Assembly: GCA_900544445.1 (NCBI GenBank)
Contig: UQVK01000008.1
Span: 10,697 to 74,696, forward strand
DNA length: 64,000 nucleotides
Source: an uncultured Lachnospiraceae bacterium
GTDB taxonomy: Bacteria > Bacillota > Clostridia > Lachnospirales > Lachnospiraceae
Direction: 5' to 3'
Position numbers and translations under genes: made by a program. This document shows, piece after piece, positions 51,241 to 60,261 of this stretch. How positions within the stretch are numbered: the stretch's first letter is position 1; every line of letters begins with the position of its first letter. Below the pieces are notes generated by a model. That model did no database searches. It had not been told where the DNA came from and saw only the letters and a program-made list of their open reading frames with translations.

Positions 51241-51266
51241 GAGAATCGCGGCTGCGATTCTCTTAT
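51237..51266. terminator. Bidirectional terminator between recombinase and kinase
   Basis: ATAAGAGAATCGC (51237-51249), GGCT loop, GCGATTCTCTTAT (51254-51266): a perfect 13-bp stem between convergent genes. The same hairpin, slightly altered, occurs at 61909-61938. Confidence 0.8.
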
Positions 51267-51288
51267 CGTTTGCCCTTTTATTCACCTT

Positions 51289-54198
51289 TTATCTTCGCTT
51301 TCCGAACCACAGAGTCTTCAACCAGTTTCGGATTCCGGAAAATCTGTCTTTTTTCCCCGATCTTTCGGCTTTTTTCTGAAATGTATCTGCATTCTGAACT
51401 CTGTCGGCATGCGGAAGCGTTTCAGCATCCCGAACCGTGTCTGCGTTCTGTCCTGTGTCAACAGATTTCGTCCCATCGATGGAAAACATGTTTCGGGAGG
51501 AAAATATGTTTTCGCCCGGTTCTGCAGAAGCGGGAGTTCTCATATCATTTTTCCTGTAAAACCGATTGCTGTTCTTATTCCAGGGGATGGGAGGATGTGG
51601 GGATGCCGGATGGATCTGATCCCCCTTCGGCACCTGTTCCTGTGCGTTTCCGCCGTCCATTGCCTCATCTTTTTGGGGGAAGGTCAGAATCGCTTTGAAC
51701 AGATCTCCGTCAACCTCAATCCGCATACTTCCGCCCTGCAGTTCCGCAAAGCTTTTTGCAATGGCAAGTCCCAGGCCGCTTCCTTCCGTATTGCGGGAGC
51801 CGTCTCCGCGGACGAAACGTTCCGTCAGTTCATTGGGATCAACGGACAGCTCCGATGCAGAAATGTTTTTCAGCTCTATCCGTACATATTCCCGATTCTT
51901 TCCGGAGGAAGCCGGGGAAAGATTTCCCTCGGAAGATCTTTCCTTTTCTTCTGTCAGGGTGACATAAACCCTCGTACCCTTTAAGGCATATTTGATAATG
52001 TTGGTATAGAGATTATCAAAGATCCGGTAGGTTTTCTGGCTGTCCAGGGAAAGGATGATCTTCTTTTCCGGAAGGCGGAATCGAAAATCCAGGTCTGCGG
52101 CACTGATCCGGTCTTCCTGTTCCAGATACGCCTGCCTGAGCAGATTGCAGATATCCACGTCCACGATCTGGAGCGTGACCGCTTTGCTGCTTGCCTTGCT
52201 GATTTCAAACAGGTCCTCAATTAAAACCTTAAGACGGTTTGCCTTTTTCTGAAGTACGGCAAGATATTCCTCCTTCTTTTCCTCTGTAACGCCAGGCTCC
52301 TTCAGCAGGTCAATATAGGTGATGATGGCGGTCAGAGGAGTCTTCAGGTCATGGGAGACGTTGGTGATCAGTTCGGTTTTCATCCGCTGACTTTTGACTT
52401 CCTCATCCACCGCTCTCTTAAAGTCCACCTGAATGCGCCTCAGCTGGGACTTATAGCTTTCAAAGATGCCGAAGTCCTCGGAAAGTGCGGTATCCAGATT
52501 TCCCTGTGCGATGGAGCTGGTTGCCCGGAGCAGCTTTCTGTACTTCTCCTGAATGCCTATGACATATCTTTTCAGTATGAAATATACGATAACCGTATAT
52601 ACGATCAGCCCCAGAATTCCCGCGAACCAGAAGCAGCAGATCAATACCAGGATGAAGAAATTCACGCCGAGAACCTTCAGAATGATCCGGTTTGCGTCGG
52701 TGCCGATATCGTAACTGACCAGTTCCGTATAAAATTTACGAAACGCCCGTTTTATCCTGCTGTAAACCTTGTGCCAGTATTTACAGATGAGGCTTCGCTC
52801 CTTCAGACTGCTTCTGCGGATGCCTGACAGGCCTGAGCCGATCAGAAAAGCCATGGCAAACAGTACAGCGAGAAAAAGGAACATGGCCGCCTTATCCAGA
52901 GGAATACGCAGAATCCTTCCACCATTTCCGAGGCCAGCCCGGACGCTCTGAAGGAAAATTCCGTTTTCATATTCCGCAGTAAAACGTATTACCGGATAGA
53001 CGGAATATGCAATCAGTATAATGGCAAGTACGGCAGCCGTTTCAATATACAGCCCCCTTTTCCGGCGCATATGCTGGGCATTGTTAAGGGCTTCCCCGGC
53101 TTCTTCCTGCCCGACGAAAGCCGCAGTTTCAGGCTGCTGTTGAGATGCGGCCAGGCTCCTGCGGATCATGCCGGCAGCAGCACAGAGAAACAGCAGAACA
53201 AGATAAGCGGGAGCAACTCCTGCGTCATGATAGCTGTTTTCCAACGCCAGATACAGATCGGTCCGGGAGGAAGAATCATCTCCGCTCCAGAGAAGAGTAT
53301 CATACTGTTCCTGTGTCAGGCCGTAAATGACCCGCATATCTGTCGGACTGGTAAGGGTGAGCCGAAGCATCATATACTGCTCGTCGTACTCGTCATAGAC
53401 CTGGTAGGTGGATGTCTGGCCGCTCTGGTCAAGCTCCTGAGAACTTCCGCCGTCCTCATACAGAGAAAGCTGCCTTTCATGCCCGGCCGTCTGAACGGTG
53501 TTGATGAACTGCTTCGCATTGTCCTGACAGCGGACGGAAACATTTCCCACATTTCCGGCGCTGTCATATTCCAGACTCACATAGTAAACATAGTCGGAAC
53601 TTCCGCTTCCACCCTGCCCGTCTTTTGATACGGCATCGGGAAGACTGTTTCCGCTGTTGGAAAGAACCGTACCGGAATCCAGATCCTCCACGTAGTAATC
53701 CATCATGCCGCCATAGGATGCCAGCATCTGTTCATATTCAGAAAGAACGGATTCCAGATTTTCCTGCTGATTGGCGACGATCCTCTCCGCCTTCTGCCGG
53801 ATCTGTTCATGGCTGCTGTTGTCCGATTCGATGACGTAAGTGGTATTACCGATCTGCATCTCCATCTCATCTGAAGAACCGCCGGTCAGGGAAGTGTCCG
53901 CTTCATCTGATTCCAGACTCTGCTTCAGATACAGATCAGAATAGCTGTACTGTGCCTGATCGGCCTTTTCACGCAGATATTTATATTGAACATAATTAAG
54001 AGAAAACAGATCGTCCACAAAACTGCGTGAAATCAGAGGATCGGAATAGGCTACCTGCGCTCTTTCCCTGAAAAAAGGAAAGAGCGACATGAAGATAAGA
54101 GCTGCCGCCATGCCGACCACAACAGCACCTGCCGCATATGTGGTTGCCACAGAAGTGGCAGAAAGAAAACGCTTATTGCTTTTCCATTTTGTATCCAA
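51289..54198 (-). CDS. Large sensor histidine kinase
   Basis: A 969-residue membrane kinase. The N-terminal segment is a membrane anchor (about residues 18-42), followed by a large extracytoplasmic domain (about 45-330), then about five more membrane segments (335-545), a HAMP-like linker, the phosphoacceptor NVSHDLKTPLTAI near residue 615, and an ATPase domain with GSGLGLAIAKS near 806. A Pro/Asp/Arg-rich tail of some 130 residues ends in a basic KKDRFSGIRNWLKTLWFGKRR-type stretch. The start is TTG at 54198; it overlaps the regulator by 26 bases. Confidence 0.93.
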   Translation of the reverse strand: MDTKWKSNKRFLSATSVATTYAAGAVVVGMAAALIFMSLFPFFRERAQVAYSDPLISRSFVDDLFSLNYVQYKYLREKADQAQYSYSDLYLKQSLESDEADTSLTGGSSDEMEMQIGNTTYVIESDNSSHEQIRQKAERIVANQQENLESVLSEYEQMLASYGGMMDYYVEDLDSGTVLSNSGNSLPDAVSKDGQGGSGSSDYVYYVSLEYDSAGNVGNVSVRCQDNAKQFINTVQTAGHERQLSLYEDGGSSQELDQSGQTSTYQVYDEYDEQYMMLRLTLTSPTDMRVIYGLTQEQYDTLLWSGDDSSSRTDLYLALENSYHDAGVAPAYLVLLFLCAAAGMIRRSLAASQQQPETAAFVGQEEAGEALNNAQHMRRKRGLYIETAAVLAIILIAYSVYPVIRFTAEYENGIFLQSVRAGLGNGGRILRIPLDKAAMFLFLAVLFAMAFLIGSGLSGIRRSSLKERSLICKYWHKVYSRIKRAFRKFYTELVSYDIGTDANRIILKVLGVNFFILVLICCFWFAGILGLIVYTVIVYFILKRYVIGIQEKYRKLLRATSSIAQGNLDTALSEDFGIFESYKSQLRRIQVDFKRAVDEEVKSQRMKTELITNVSHDLKTPLTAIITYIDLLKEPGVTEEKKEEYLAVLQKKANRLKVLIEDLFEISKASSKAVTLQIVDVDICNLLRQAYLEQEDRISAADLDFRFRLPEKKIILSLDSQKTYRIFDNLYTNIIKYALKGTRVYVTLTEEKERSSEGNLSPASSGKNREYVRIELKNISASELSVDPNELTERFVRGDGSRNTEGSGLGLAIAKSFAELQGGSMRIEVDGDLFKAILTFPQKDEAMDGGNAQEQVPKGDQIHPASPHPPIPWNKNSNRFYRKNDMRTPASAEPGENIFSSRNMFSIDGTKSVDTGQNADTVRDAETLPHADRVQNADTFQKKAERSGKKDRFSGIRNWLKTLWFGKRR

Positions 54199-54889
54199 CG
54201 CCCCACACCACCTTTAAATATTTCGGATTTTTCGGATCGATTTCAATTTTTTCCCTGATCTTACGGATGTGGACCATAATGGTATCGGTATTAATCGCTT
54301 TTTCATTCCAGATGCGTTCGTAAATCTCATCGGCGGAGAAGACTCTGCCGGGATTCTTGATCAGCAGAAGAAGGATCTTAAATTCGATGGGAGTCAGACG
54401 GACCGGATTCCCATCCACAAAAACCTCAACCGTTTCCTCGTTCACTTCAATTCCGCCGAGCACATGGTAGGTATCCTTTTCCGGTTCGGAAGCCCTGCTC
54501 AGAGCCTCCAGATATCTGGCATGCCGGCGCAGGTGGGAGTTTACTCTTGCAAGAAGCTCCATCGTGGTAAACGGCTTGGTTACATAATCATCTGCCCCCA
54601 TATTCAATCCCATGATCTTATCCACTTCCTCCGATTTGGCGGAAAGCATGATAACAGGAAAATCGTATCCCTTTTCCCGTACCTTCATCATCATGGTAAT
54701 GCCATCCATGCGGGGCATCATGATATCGACGATGGCCAGATGAACCTCTTCCTTTTCGATGATTTCAAGCCCTTCCACGCCATCGCCGGCCTGGAATACC
54801 ACATATCCCTGATTCCTCAGGTAAATGTCTATTCCCTCTCTGATATCCTTATCATCCTCCACGACCAGAATATGATTTGTTTCCAACAC
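54173..54889 (-). CDS. OmpR/PhoB-family response regulator
   Basis: A 238-residue regulator with a receiver domain (VVEDDKDIREG, phospho-Asp in LAIVDIMMPRMDG, Lys in YVTKPF) and a winged-helix domain (VEVFVDGNPVRLTPIEFK, GVGYKME). The start is GTG at 54889 with GGGAGG six bases upstream. It is the first gene of the operon and precedes the kinase, with which it is translationally coupled. Its target genes are unknown. Confidence 0.96.
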   Translation of the reverse strand: MLETNHILVVEDDKDIREGIDIYLRNQGYVVFQAGDGVEGLEIIEKEEVHLAIVDIMMPRMDGITMMMKVREKGYDFPVIMLSAKSEEVDKIMGLNMGADDYVTKPFTTMELLARVNSHLRRHARYLEALSRASEPEKDTYHVLGGIEVNEETVEVFVDGNPVRLTPIEFKILLLLIKNPGRVFSADEIYERIWNEKAINTDTIMVHIRKIREKIEIDPKNPKYLKVVWGVGYKMEKQ

Positions 54890-54987
54890 TATGAACCTCC
54901 CTGTGAATGATTATGACTGATGCGGTTTGGCCCGCTGTTTCGTCTACGTCCTGAAAAACAGAAAACGGAAACGGACAGCACAAAGGC

Positions 54988-55016
54988 ATTATAACACACA
55001 TCCTGTCACGCTGCCA
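54988..55016 (-). promoter_or_regulatory. Promoter of the two-component operon
   Basis: On the minus strand: TGGCAG (55016-55011), 17-base spacer, and TATAAT (54993-54988) preceded by TGT (extended -10). The leader is about 95 bases. The rest of the gene-free stretch 54890-55215 shows nothing else except the terminator below. Confidence 0.45.
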
Positions 55017-55153
55017 CAGGCTGTGAAAACAAAGATCAACTGCTCCGGAATCATTGTTCCATTCGATCAGGACATAATCAGGATATCCCGGAAAGCTGAA
55101 AAATGCAGACAGAAAAAACGGAAGAATTTCTTAAAAAAAGCTTTCTTTTTCTG

Positions 55154-55178
55154 AAAAAGGAGGCGTGGGGCTGCCTCC
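55154..55178 (-). terminator. Intrinsic terminator of the LysM gene
   Basis: On the minus strand GGAGGC, eight-base loop, GCCTCC, followed by TTTTTC; stem 55178-55159. It ends the transcript of the LysM gene before the two-component operon. Confidence 0.75.
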
Positions 55179-55215
55179 GCAGATAGATTCGGCCGCAACA
55201 GAGATCCAGGCCTTC

Positions 55216-55569
55216 TCACCTTTTGAATTCGGAAGAATAATAAGGGATGATCAGGTAGTCTCCCTGACGAATGTCAGAATCCAGAAGGTGATTGATCTGT
55301 ATTACCTCCTGGAGGAAATCCTGTTTCGATTCAAAATATCCGTCCGCGTGCCTGTCCGCGATTGACCACAGGGAATCTCCATTCCCGACGCGGATGCTGG
55401 TGTAATATTTATAGACAACGTCCGGGGAAGCGTTCTCCGCTCTGACGATGAAGCTTCCGCCCGCCATGGACAGGGCAATGAGAACAGCTGCTGCAAAGAG
55501 AGACAGGCGGCGTCTGAGCTGCCGCTGTCTTCTGATCCGGTTCCTTCTGATTCTCTCTTCCGCCTTCAT
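55216..55569 (-). CDS. LysM protein resembling the SOS division inhibitor YneA
   Basis: A 117-residue protein with an Arg-rich cytoplasmic start (EERIRRNRIRRQRQLRRRLS), one membrane segment (LFAAAVLIALSMAGGSFIV) and an extracytoplasmic LysM domain (YTSIRVGNGDSLWSIADRHAD ... LIIPYYS). This is the architecture of Bacillus YneA, which is divergent from lexA and blocks division during SOS; the arrangement here is the same. A LexA box overlaps its promoter. AGGAGG precedes the ATG. Function as a division inhibitor is inferred from the architecture and location. Confidence 0.8.
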   Translation of the reverse strand: MKAEERIRRNRIRRQRQLRRRLSLFAAAVLIALSMAGGSFIVRAENASPDVVYKYYTSIRVGNGDSLWSIADRHADGYFESKQDFLQEVIQINHLLDSDIRQGDYLIIPYYSSEFKR

Positions 55570-55612
55570 AATTCCCTCCTCATTTAAAAGTCATATTTTA
55601 AGAGCACACACC

Positions 55613-55637
55613 GAACAAACGTTGCGAACACACGTTC
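55613..55637. promoter_or_regulatory. Two adjacent LexA (SOS) boxes
   Basis: GAACAAACGTTG (55613-55624) and GAACACACGTTC (55626-55637) match the Gram-positive SOS pattern CGAAC(4N)GTTC with one mismatch and none in the core respectively. They lie in the leader side of the LysM gene. Confidence 0.75.
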
Positions 55638-55654
55638 TTTCTTTATGTACCTGA

Positions 55655-55683
55655 ATTATATCGAACACAGATTCGAATGTCAA
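55655..55683 (-). promoter_or_regulatory. Consensus SigA promoter of the LysM gene
   Basis: On the minus strand a perfect TTGACA (55683-55678), exactly 17-base spacer, and a perfect TATAAT (55660-55655). A LexA-like box (GAACACAGATTC, 55663-55674) occupies the spacer, so bound LexA would block RNA polymerase. Confidence 0.88.
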
Positions 55684-55715
55684 GAGGAAAACGAGGAAAA
55701 ATCGAACAGGTTTTC
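55663..55715. promoter_or_regulatory. Further LexA-like boxes
   Basis: GAACACAGATTC (55663-55674) and GAACAGGTTTTC (55704-55715) are weaker matches to the same dyad. The latter is just upstream of the lexA promoter and could serve autoregulation. Confidence 0.55.
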
Positions 55716-55726
55716 GGAATATGTGT

Positions 55727-55755
55727 TTGCTTTTTTCAGTATGCTGTGTTATACT
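55727..55755 (+). promoter_or_regulatory. SigA-type promoter of lexA
   Basis: TTGCTT (55727-55732), 17-base spacer, TATACT (55750-55755). The leader contains a CGGTTC...GAACCG hairpin shortly before the gene. Confidence 0.65.
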
Positions 55756-55824
55756 TTTTTCAATAGAAAAGAGGGAAACGAACGGTTCCGCTCAAAGAAG
55801 AACCGCTGAAGGAGGATAAGATTT

Positions 55825-56445
55825 ATGGCACAGGGAAAGATCACTGCGAAGCAGCAGGAAATCCTTTCATTCATAAAGGAACGGATACTGGAGAAGGGAT
55901 ATCCGCCCGCGGTAAGGGAGATCTGTGAAGCAGTTCACCTGAAGTCCACCTCTTCTGTCCATTCACATCTGGAGACGCTGGAGAAGAACGGTTTTATCCG
56001 GCGGGACCCCACCAAGCCGCGTGCGATTGAGATCTGTGATGACAGCTTTCAGGCCGTCAGATCGGAGATGGTCAGCCTGCCTGTAGTCGGCAATGTCGCG
56101 GCAGGACAGCCCATTCTCGCGGAGGAAAATATTGAGAGCTATTTCCCGGTTCCCTCTGAATACGTCCCGAACGGAGAGCCTTCCTTTATTCTGAAGGTCC
56201 GTGGAGACTCCATGGTGAATGCCGGAATCCGCAACGGGGATCAGATCTTTGTGCAGAGCTGTTCCAATGCGCGCAACGGGGATATCGTTGTGGCTCTCAT
56301 TGAAGATTCCGCCACGGTTAAGACCTTCTATCGGGAAAAGGGGCATATCCGTCTGCAGCCGGAGAATGACACCATGGATCCGATTATTGTGAATGACTGC
56401 AGAGTTCTTGGTAAAGTGTTCGGCGTGTTCCGTATTTATAAATAA
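55825..56445 (+). CDS. lexA: SOS repressor LexA
   Basis: A 206-residue repressor. The winged-helix DNA-binding domain ([20 protein letters not shown]) is followed by the cleavage site Ala-Gly in [13 protein letters not shown] and the S24 dyad (Ser in GDSMVNAG, Lys in ATVKTFYRE). RecA filaments trigger self-cleavage and derepress SOS genes, likely including the divergent LysM gene. GGAGGAT precedes the ATG. Its last ten bases overlap the stop end of the convergent small gene. Confidence 0.97.
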   Translation: MAQGKITAKQQEILSFIKERILEKGYPPAVREICEAVHLKSTSSVHSHLETLEKNGFIRRDPTKPRAIEICDDSFQAVRSEMVSLPVVGNVAAGQPILAEENIESYFPVPSEYVPNGEPSFILKVRGDSMVNAGIRNGDQIFVQSCSNARNGDIVVALIEDSATVKTFYREKGHIRLQPENDTMDPIIVNDCRVLGKVFGVFRIYK

Positions 56446-56681
56446 TGATCCCGGAGAGGAAAGAAGTAGGAAAGCTCACAGTCTTCCGCTATCCGGCGGC
56501 AGAGGTTGACCGTGCGTTCCATGATCGGTTCGATCATCTCCTCTTCTGCATCAATGCCCAGTATGGAAAGATCTTCCGTAATGCTGACAGAATGAACGCC
56601 TTCCATATTTCCCATCTGCGCCAGCAGCTCTCCCGCTGTTCCGGCATCCGGCAGATGGGATACATGATATTTTCTTAACAC
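56436..56681 (-). CDS. Small protein of unknown function
   Basis: An 81-residue soluble protein with a likely beta-alpha-beta-beta-alpha-beta pattern resembling heavy-metal-associated domains ([48 protein letters not shown]), but without the CxxC metal pair. The start is GTG at 56681, with AGGA eight bases upstream. Its end overlaps the lexA end by ten bases in convergent orientation. I recognise no named family. Confidence 0.55.
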   Translation of the reverse strand: MLRKYHVSHLPDAGTAGELLAQMGNMEGVHSVSITEDLSILGIDAEEEMIEPIMERTVNLCRRIAEDCELSYFFPLRDHYL

Positions 56682-56826
56682 CGTCTTTTTCCTTTCTTCC
56701 TGTCTGGATCGGCTGTTGTCTGAAAGCGCCGGTAAACGGTACCGACCGCTTCTCCTTATTTACAGTTATTTACAGCATTTCCATTATTCAGGAAGTTAAA
56801 CATGATAGGAAAGAGACGGTGTATTT

Positions 56827-57495
56827 TTATCCGTTTTTAACCCGGTACCAGTAAAGATAGATCTCCTGAAAACCGAGCGAACGATAGAGAGAAAGGGCCT
56901 CCAGATTGGAGGAAAGAACCTGTAGATGTGCGCTTTTGGCTCCGTTTCGAAAGCCCTCTTCCATGAGCGCTCTGCAGATGGCCGTGCCGGCTCCTTTTCG
57001 GCGGTGTTCCCGGTTTACATGGATATCGTACAGTCCGAGGGTATCTTCTTCAAAAACGCCCAGTCCGCGTGCGATGATTTCTCCTTTTTCGCAGATGAAA
57101 GCCTCTATTCGATTGTCCTTCCGTCTGAGGTTCGGCTTCGGCTGCTTTTTCTCTCCGCACTCCAGATGTACTGTAAGCCCGTCTGCCCGGCATTCCAGAA
57201 CCCTCGTTTTTCCCATAAGGGCATAGCCCCTCTGTTCGAGCTGCTGATCCAGAGCTGACGGAACGTTTGAGGTCATTTTGAATGCGCAGGGAAGAGAACG
57301 GGCCGCAAATTTTTTCTCGCAGAAATCAATTTTATCTTCATAGGAACGGGTGGACAGGTAAAGGGGAAGCACGCAGCTGTCGTGCCAGTCGCCGTCTTCC
57401 CGGAAGCGCAGGATCCAGCCGTCATAAACTTGTGTATGAAGCGAGGGGAACGTATTCAGAGAAAGTTCTTCATATCTGAGCGCCGCAAAATTCAT
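56827..57495 (-). CDS. GNAT-family N-acetyltransferase
   Basis: A 222-residue protein with an N-terminal domain (YDGWILRF, DWHDSCVLPLYLS) and a C-terminal GNAT core with the acetyl-CoA loop REHRRKGAGTAICRALM and the late SLYRSLGFQEIYLYWYR motif. The substrate is not known. It is transcribed alone between the small protein and the AraC gene, divergent from the latter. Confidence 0.85.
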   Translation of the reverse strand: MNFAALRYEELSLNTFPSLHTQVYDGWILRFREDGDWHDSCVLPLYLSTRSYEDKIDFCEKKFAARSLPCAFKMTSNVPSALDQQLEQRGYALMGKTRVLECRADGLTVHLECGEKKQPKPNLRRKDNRIEAFICEKGEIIARGLGVFEEDTLGLYDIHVNREHRRKGAGTAICRALMEEGFRNGAKSAHLQVLSSNLEALSLYRSLGFQEIYLYWYRVKNG

Positions 57496-57585
57496 TGTGT
57501 TTCCACCTTTCCCGAAAGTCTGTCTGGTCTGAGTCTATTCTATCAAATGAAAAAAGAATAAAATACCGGATTTGTGCTTTCAATC

Positions 57586-57614
57586 TTGCAAATAGTGTTT
57601 TTCTATCCTATAAT
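57586..57614 (+). promoter_or_regulatory. SigA-type promoter of the AraC regulator
   Basis: TTGCAA (57586-57591) and perfect TATAAT (57609-57614) are separated by exactly 17 bases, 59 bases before the start codon. Confidence 0.75.
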
Positions 57615-57673
57615 GGCCTCAATGAAAAACAGGAAAAACGGCCTCCTGCGGCGGTGGAACGAGAGGAAAAGCA

Positions 57674-58537
57674 ATGGAAGAAATGCGCAGTCTGATGGAA
57701 CACTATGAGAAGAAGGGATATCTGGATCACGATTTCAGGATATTTCATCTGAAGGACGACGATCCGCTGGAAATTGCATCTCATTATCATGACTTTGACA
57801 AGGTGCTGCTTTTTCTGAGCGGGAACGCGTCCTATTCCATTGAAGGGAGAAGGTATGAGCTTCGTCCCCTTGATATTGTGCTGGTAAATGCCGGTGAGCT
57901 TCACCGCCCCATCGTGCAGGAGGGCTGCCCCTATGAACGGATCATCATTTATATTTCCACGGGCTTTCTTGCCGGGTATCGGACGGACTCCTGTGACCTG
58001 CGCCTCTGCTTTCAGGAAGCACAGAAACGCCATGGAAACGTGCTGCGGGTGGAGAACCTGGAAAAAAGCAGCCTGTTCTCCGTGATCCGCCGTCTGGAAC
58101 AGTCCTTTCAGGAACAGGACTATGGGCGGGAACTGTACCAGAAGGTGCTGTTTCTGGAATTCATGATTCTTTTAAACCGGGCGCTTCTTCACAACCGGGT
58201 GAACTATCTGGAAAACCAGGTGAGCAATCATAAAATTGCTTCCATCATCGATCACATCAACGATCATCTCGCGGAAGAAATCACGGTGGATGGCCTTGCG
58301 GAACAGTTTTTCCTGAGCCGTTCCCACCTCATGCACCTGTTCAAGGCGGAAACCGGCTATTCCGTCGGCTCCTATATCAATGAAAAAAGGCTTCTGCTGT
58401 CCAAATCCCTGATTCAGAACGGGATGTCGGCAACAGAAGCCTGCTATGAAAGCGGATTCCGAGATTATTCTACCTTCTGCAGGGCGTTCCGGAAAAAATA
58501 TCAGACCACGCCCCGCAACGCGGGAAAGCTGCTGTAA
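57674..58537 (+). CDS. AraC-family transcriptional regulator
   Basis: A 287-residue regulator with an N-terminal cupin sensor domain (ASHYHDFDKVLLFLSG, LRPLDIVLVNAGELHRP) and a C-terminal pair of helix-turn-helix motifs (EITVDGLAEQFFLSRSHLMHLF and ATEACYESGFRDYSTFCRAF, given in part). The His-containing cupin suggests sugar or aromatic ligands. AGAGG precedes the ATG. No regulated operon stands next to it, so targets are unknown. Confidence 0.9.
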   Translation: MEEMRSLMEHYEKKGYLDHDFRIFHLKDDDPLEIASHYHDFDKVLLFLSGNASYSIEGRRYELRPLDIVLVNAGELHRPIVQEGCPYERIIIYISTGFLAGYRTDSCDLRLCFQEAQKRHGNVLRVENLEKSSLFSVIRRLEQSFQEQDYGRELYQKVLFLEFMILLNRALLHNRVNYLENQVSNHKIASIIDHINDHLAEEITVDGLAEQFFLSRSHLMHLFKAETGYSVGSYINEKRLLLSKSLIQNGMSATEACYESGFRDYSTFCRAFRKKYQTTPRNAGKLL

Positions 58538-58580
58538 GGTTTTCGGCAAACAGCAGAGAAGGCAAAAGGTAAAGGGTTCC

Positions 58581-58937
58581 TTACAATTCGGAAGGATCAA
58601 TCCTTCTGCCGTCGCGCCAGATGCGCTCCAGATCATAGAACAGCCGGTTTTCCCGGTCAAAAACATGGACGATGATGTCGCCGTAATCCATCAGCACCCA
58701 GTTGGCAGTGTTATACCCTTCCACCTGGCGCGGGGAAACGCCTGCGCGTCCCAGCTTCTCTTCCACGTTGTCGGCAAGCGCCTGAACCTGGTTGCGGTTA
58801 TTTCCGCTGGCGATTAAAAAAAAGTCGGCAAGGACGCTTACCCCGCTGATATCAATCACGCTGATATCCTCTGCCTTTTTTTCCTCCAGCGCTTCCATGG
58901 CGAGCTTCGCCATCTCCTTCGCGTTCATTTCTGTCAT
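58581..58937 (-). CDS. rsfS: Ribosomal silencing factor RsfS
   Basis: A 118-residue protein that binds ribosomal protein L14 and blocks subunit joining in starvation. The Iojap core is visible: DISGVSVLADFFLIASGNN and RQVEGYNTANWVLMDYGDIIVHVF. GGAGG precedes the ATG at 58937, and its start overlaps the yqeK stop by four bases. Confidence 0.96.
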   Translation of the reverse strand: MTEMNAKEMAKLAMEALEEKKAEDISVIDISGVSVLADFFLIASGNNRNQVQALADNVEEKLGRAGVSPRQVEGYNTANWVLMDYGDIIVHVFDRENRLFYDLERIWRDGRRIDPSEL

Positions 58938-59578
58938 TGACGGCCTCCTTTCTCTCTTTCGGCCCTGTAATACTCATAAGTCTGCTGTGTCATGGGATCA
59001 ACCTCTGCCTTGGATGCGGTCAGATAGGCCAGCGTATCCCGGAGGATCAGAAACAGGCATTCATCCAGATCCTCAAAGGCCAGCTTTCTCGCCTGCGGCA
59101 GATTCGGCGCCTGATTTCTTCCCGGTTCGATATAATCCGCAATATAGAGGATCTTATCAAGAAGGCGCATTTCCGGCTTTCCAGTGGTGTGCCAGGTGAT
59201 CGCATCCAGAATCTCCCGATCCTCGATGCCGTATTTGTGCCAGGCAAGAAAGCTGCCCACCTTGGCATGGAGGAGAGACGGATTCTTCTGTTCTGCGGCA
59301 TTGATGGCGATGCTGTGTTTGTGGCAGGTTCGGATCTGCTTTTCACTGCTTAAGTTTTTCGCACAGTCATGAAGAAGGCCGGCAATCTGTGCTTTTTTCA
59401 TATCCGCACCATAACGCATGGCGAGCGCCGCCGCCGTATAGGCAACGCCCAGCGTGTGTTCGTAGCGCCTGGGATCCAGCTCGCGCTCCATACACCTGCG
59501 CAGGCCGACGGGATCATAACCGATCTTTTCCGTTTTTTTGTGCGCCTCTTTTTTCGCTCCTTCTGCCCTGCTGCTCAT
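58934..59578 (-). CDS. yqeK: HD-domain diadenosine tetraphosphatase YqeK
   Basis: A 214-residue HD-family phosphohydrolase, the symmetrical Ap4A hydrolase of Firmicutes. The metal-binding residues appear as RYEHTLGV, GLLHDCAKN, and later HAKVGSFLAW and DAITWHTTG, with YIADYIEPGR. It sits between nadD and rsfS as usual, overlapping each by four bases. Confidence 0.95.
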   Translation of the reverse strand: MSSRAEGAKKEAHKKTEKIGYDPVGLRRCMERELDPRRYEHTLGVAYTAAALAMRYGADMKKAQIAGLLHDCAKNLSSEKQIRTCHKHSIAINAAEQKNPSLLHAKVGSFLAWHKYGIEDREILDAITWHTTGKPEMRLLDKILYIADYIEPGRNQAPNLPQARKLAFEDLDECLFLILRDTLAYLTASKAEVDPMTQQTYEYYRAEREKGGRQ

Positions 59579-60261
59579 TTTGAGATCTCCTCTCCTGCTT
59601 TTCCTGCTGCCTGCCGGTAAAGTCCGTTTTCTTCAATATACTCCCGCACCCTTTCCGGAACCAGATAACGGATGGAACGGCCCTCCTGAATCCTGCTTCG
59701 AATGTCGGAGGAAGAAATTTCCACGTTGCCGGAAGGGATCAGACAGATCCGTCCGTGATATTTTTCCCGGAGACGTTCGGCCTGTTCGGAAAGGCGGCTG
59801 TTTCCGCAGTCATCCCGGACGGCGGCGAGCACCGTCGCCTTCTGAAAAATGACCTCCGGATCCTTCCAGGTTTCCATGGCGAACAGGCTGTCTGCCCCTG
59901 CCAGAAAAAAGAACTCTGTGCCCGGATTCTCTCTTTCCAGCTGTTCCAGCGTCTCGCAGGTATAGGTATAGCCGGGCCGCCGGATCTCGATGTCGGAAAC
60001 CTGGAAATGGGGATTGTCTGCAACGGCCAGTGACGTCATGCGCAGACGGGTATCCGGATCCAGGATTCCGGACTGCTCTTTCATGTAGGAACAGCCGCTG
60101 GGAATGAACAGAACCTGGTCCAGCCCAAAGGCGGAATAGGCATTTTCTGCCAGAAGCAGATGGCCGATGTGGATCGGATTGAAGGTTCCGCCCATGATAC
60201 CCACCCGCCTGACGCCCGTCTTTTCCGTATTTTGTTCCGGAAATTTATCTGGGGAGTTCAA
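59575..60261 (-). CDS. nadD: Nicotinate-nucleotide adenylyltransferase NadD
   Basis: A 228-residue enzyme making NaAD from NaMN and ATP. The nucleotidyltransferase motif GGTFNPIHIGHLLLAENA is near the start, and ISSSDIR follows at the end. The start is TTG at 60261 with AGGAG eleven bases upstream; a GTG nearer the conserved GIMGG motif is an alternative. It overlaps yhbY by 17 bases and yqeK by four. Confidence 0.95.
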   Translation of the reverse strand: MNSPDKFPEQNTEKTGVRRVGIMGGTFNPIHIGHLLLAENAYSAFGLDQVLFIPSGCSYMKEQSGILDPDTRLRMTSLAVADNPHFQVSDIEIRRPGYTYTCETLEQLERENPGTEFFFLAGADSLFAMETWKDPEVIFQKATVLAAVRDDCGNSRLSEQAERLREKYHGRICLIPSGNVEISSSDIRSRIQEGRSIRYLVPERVREYIEENGLYRQAAGKAGEEISK

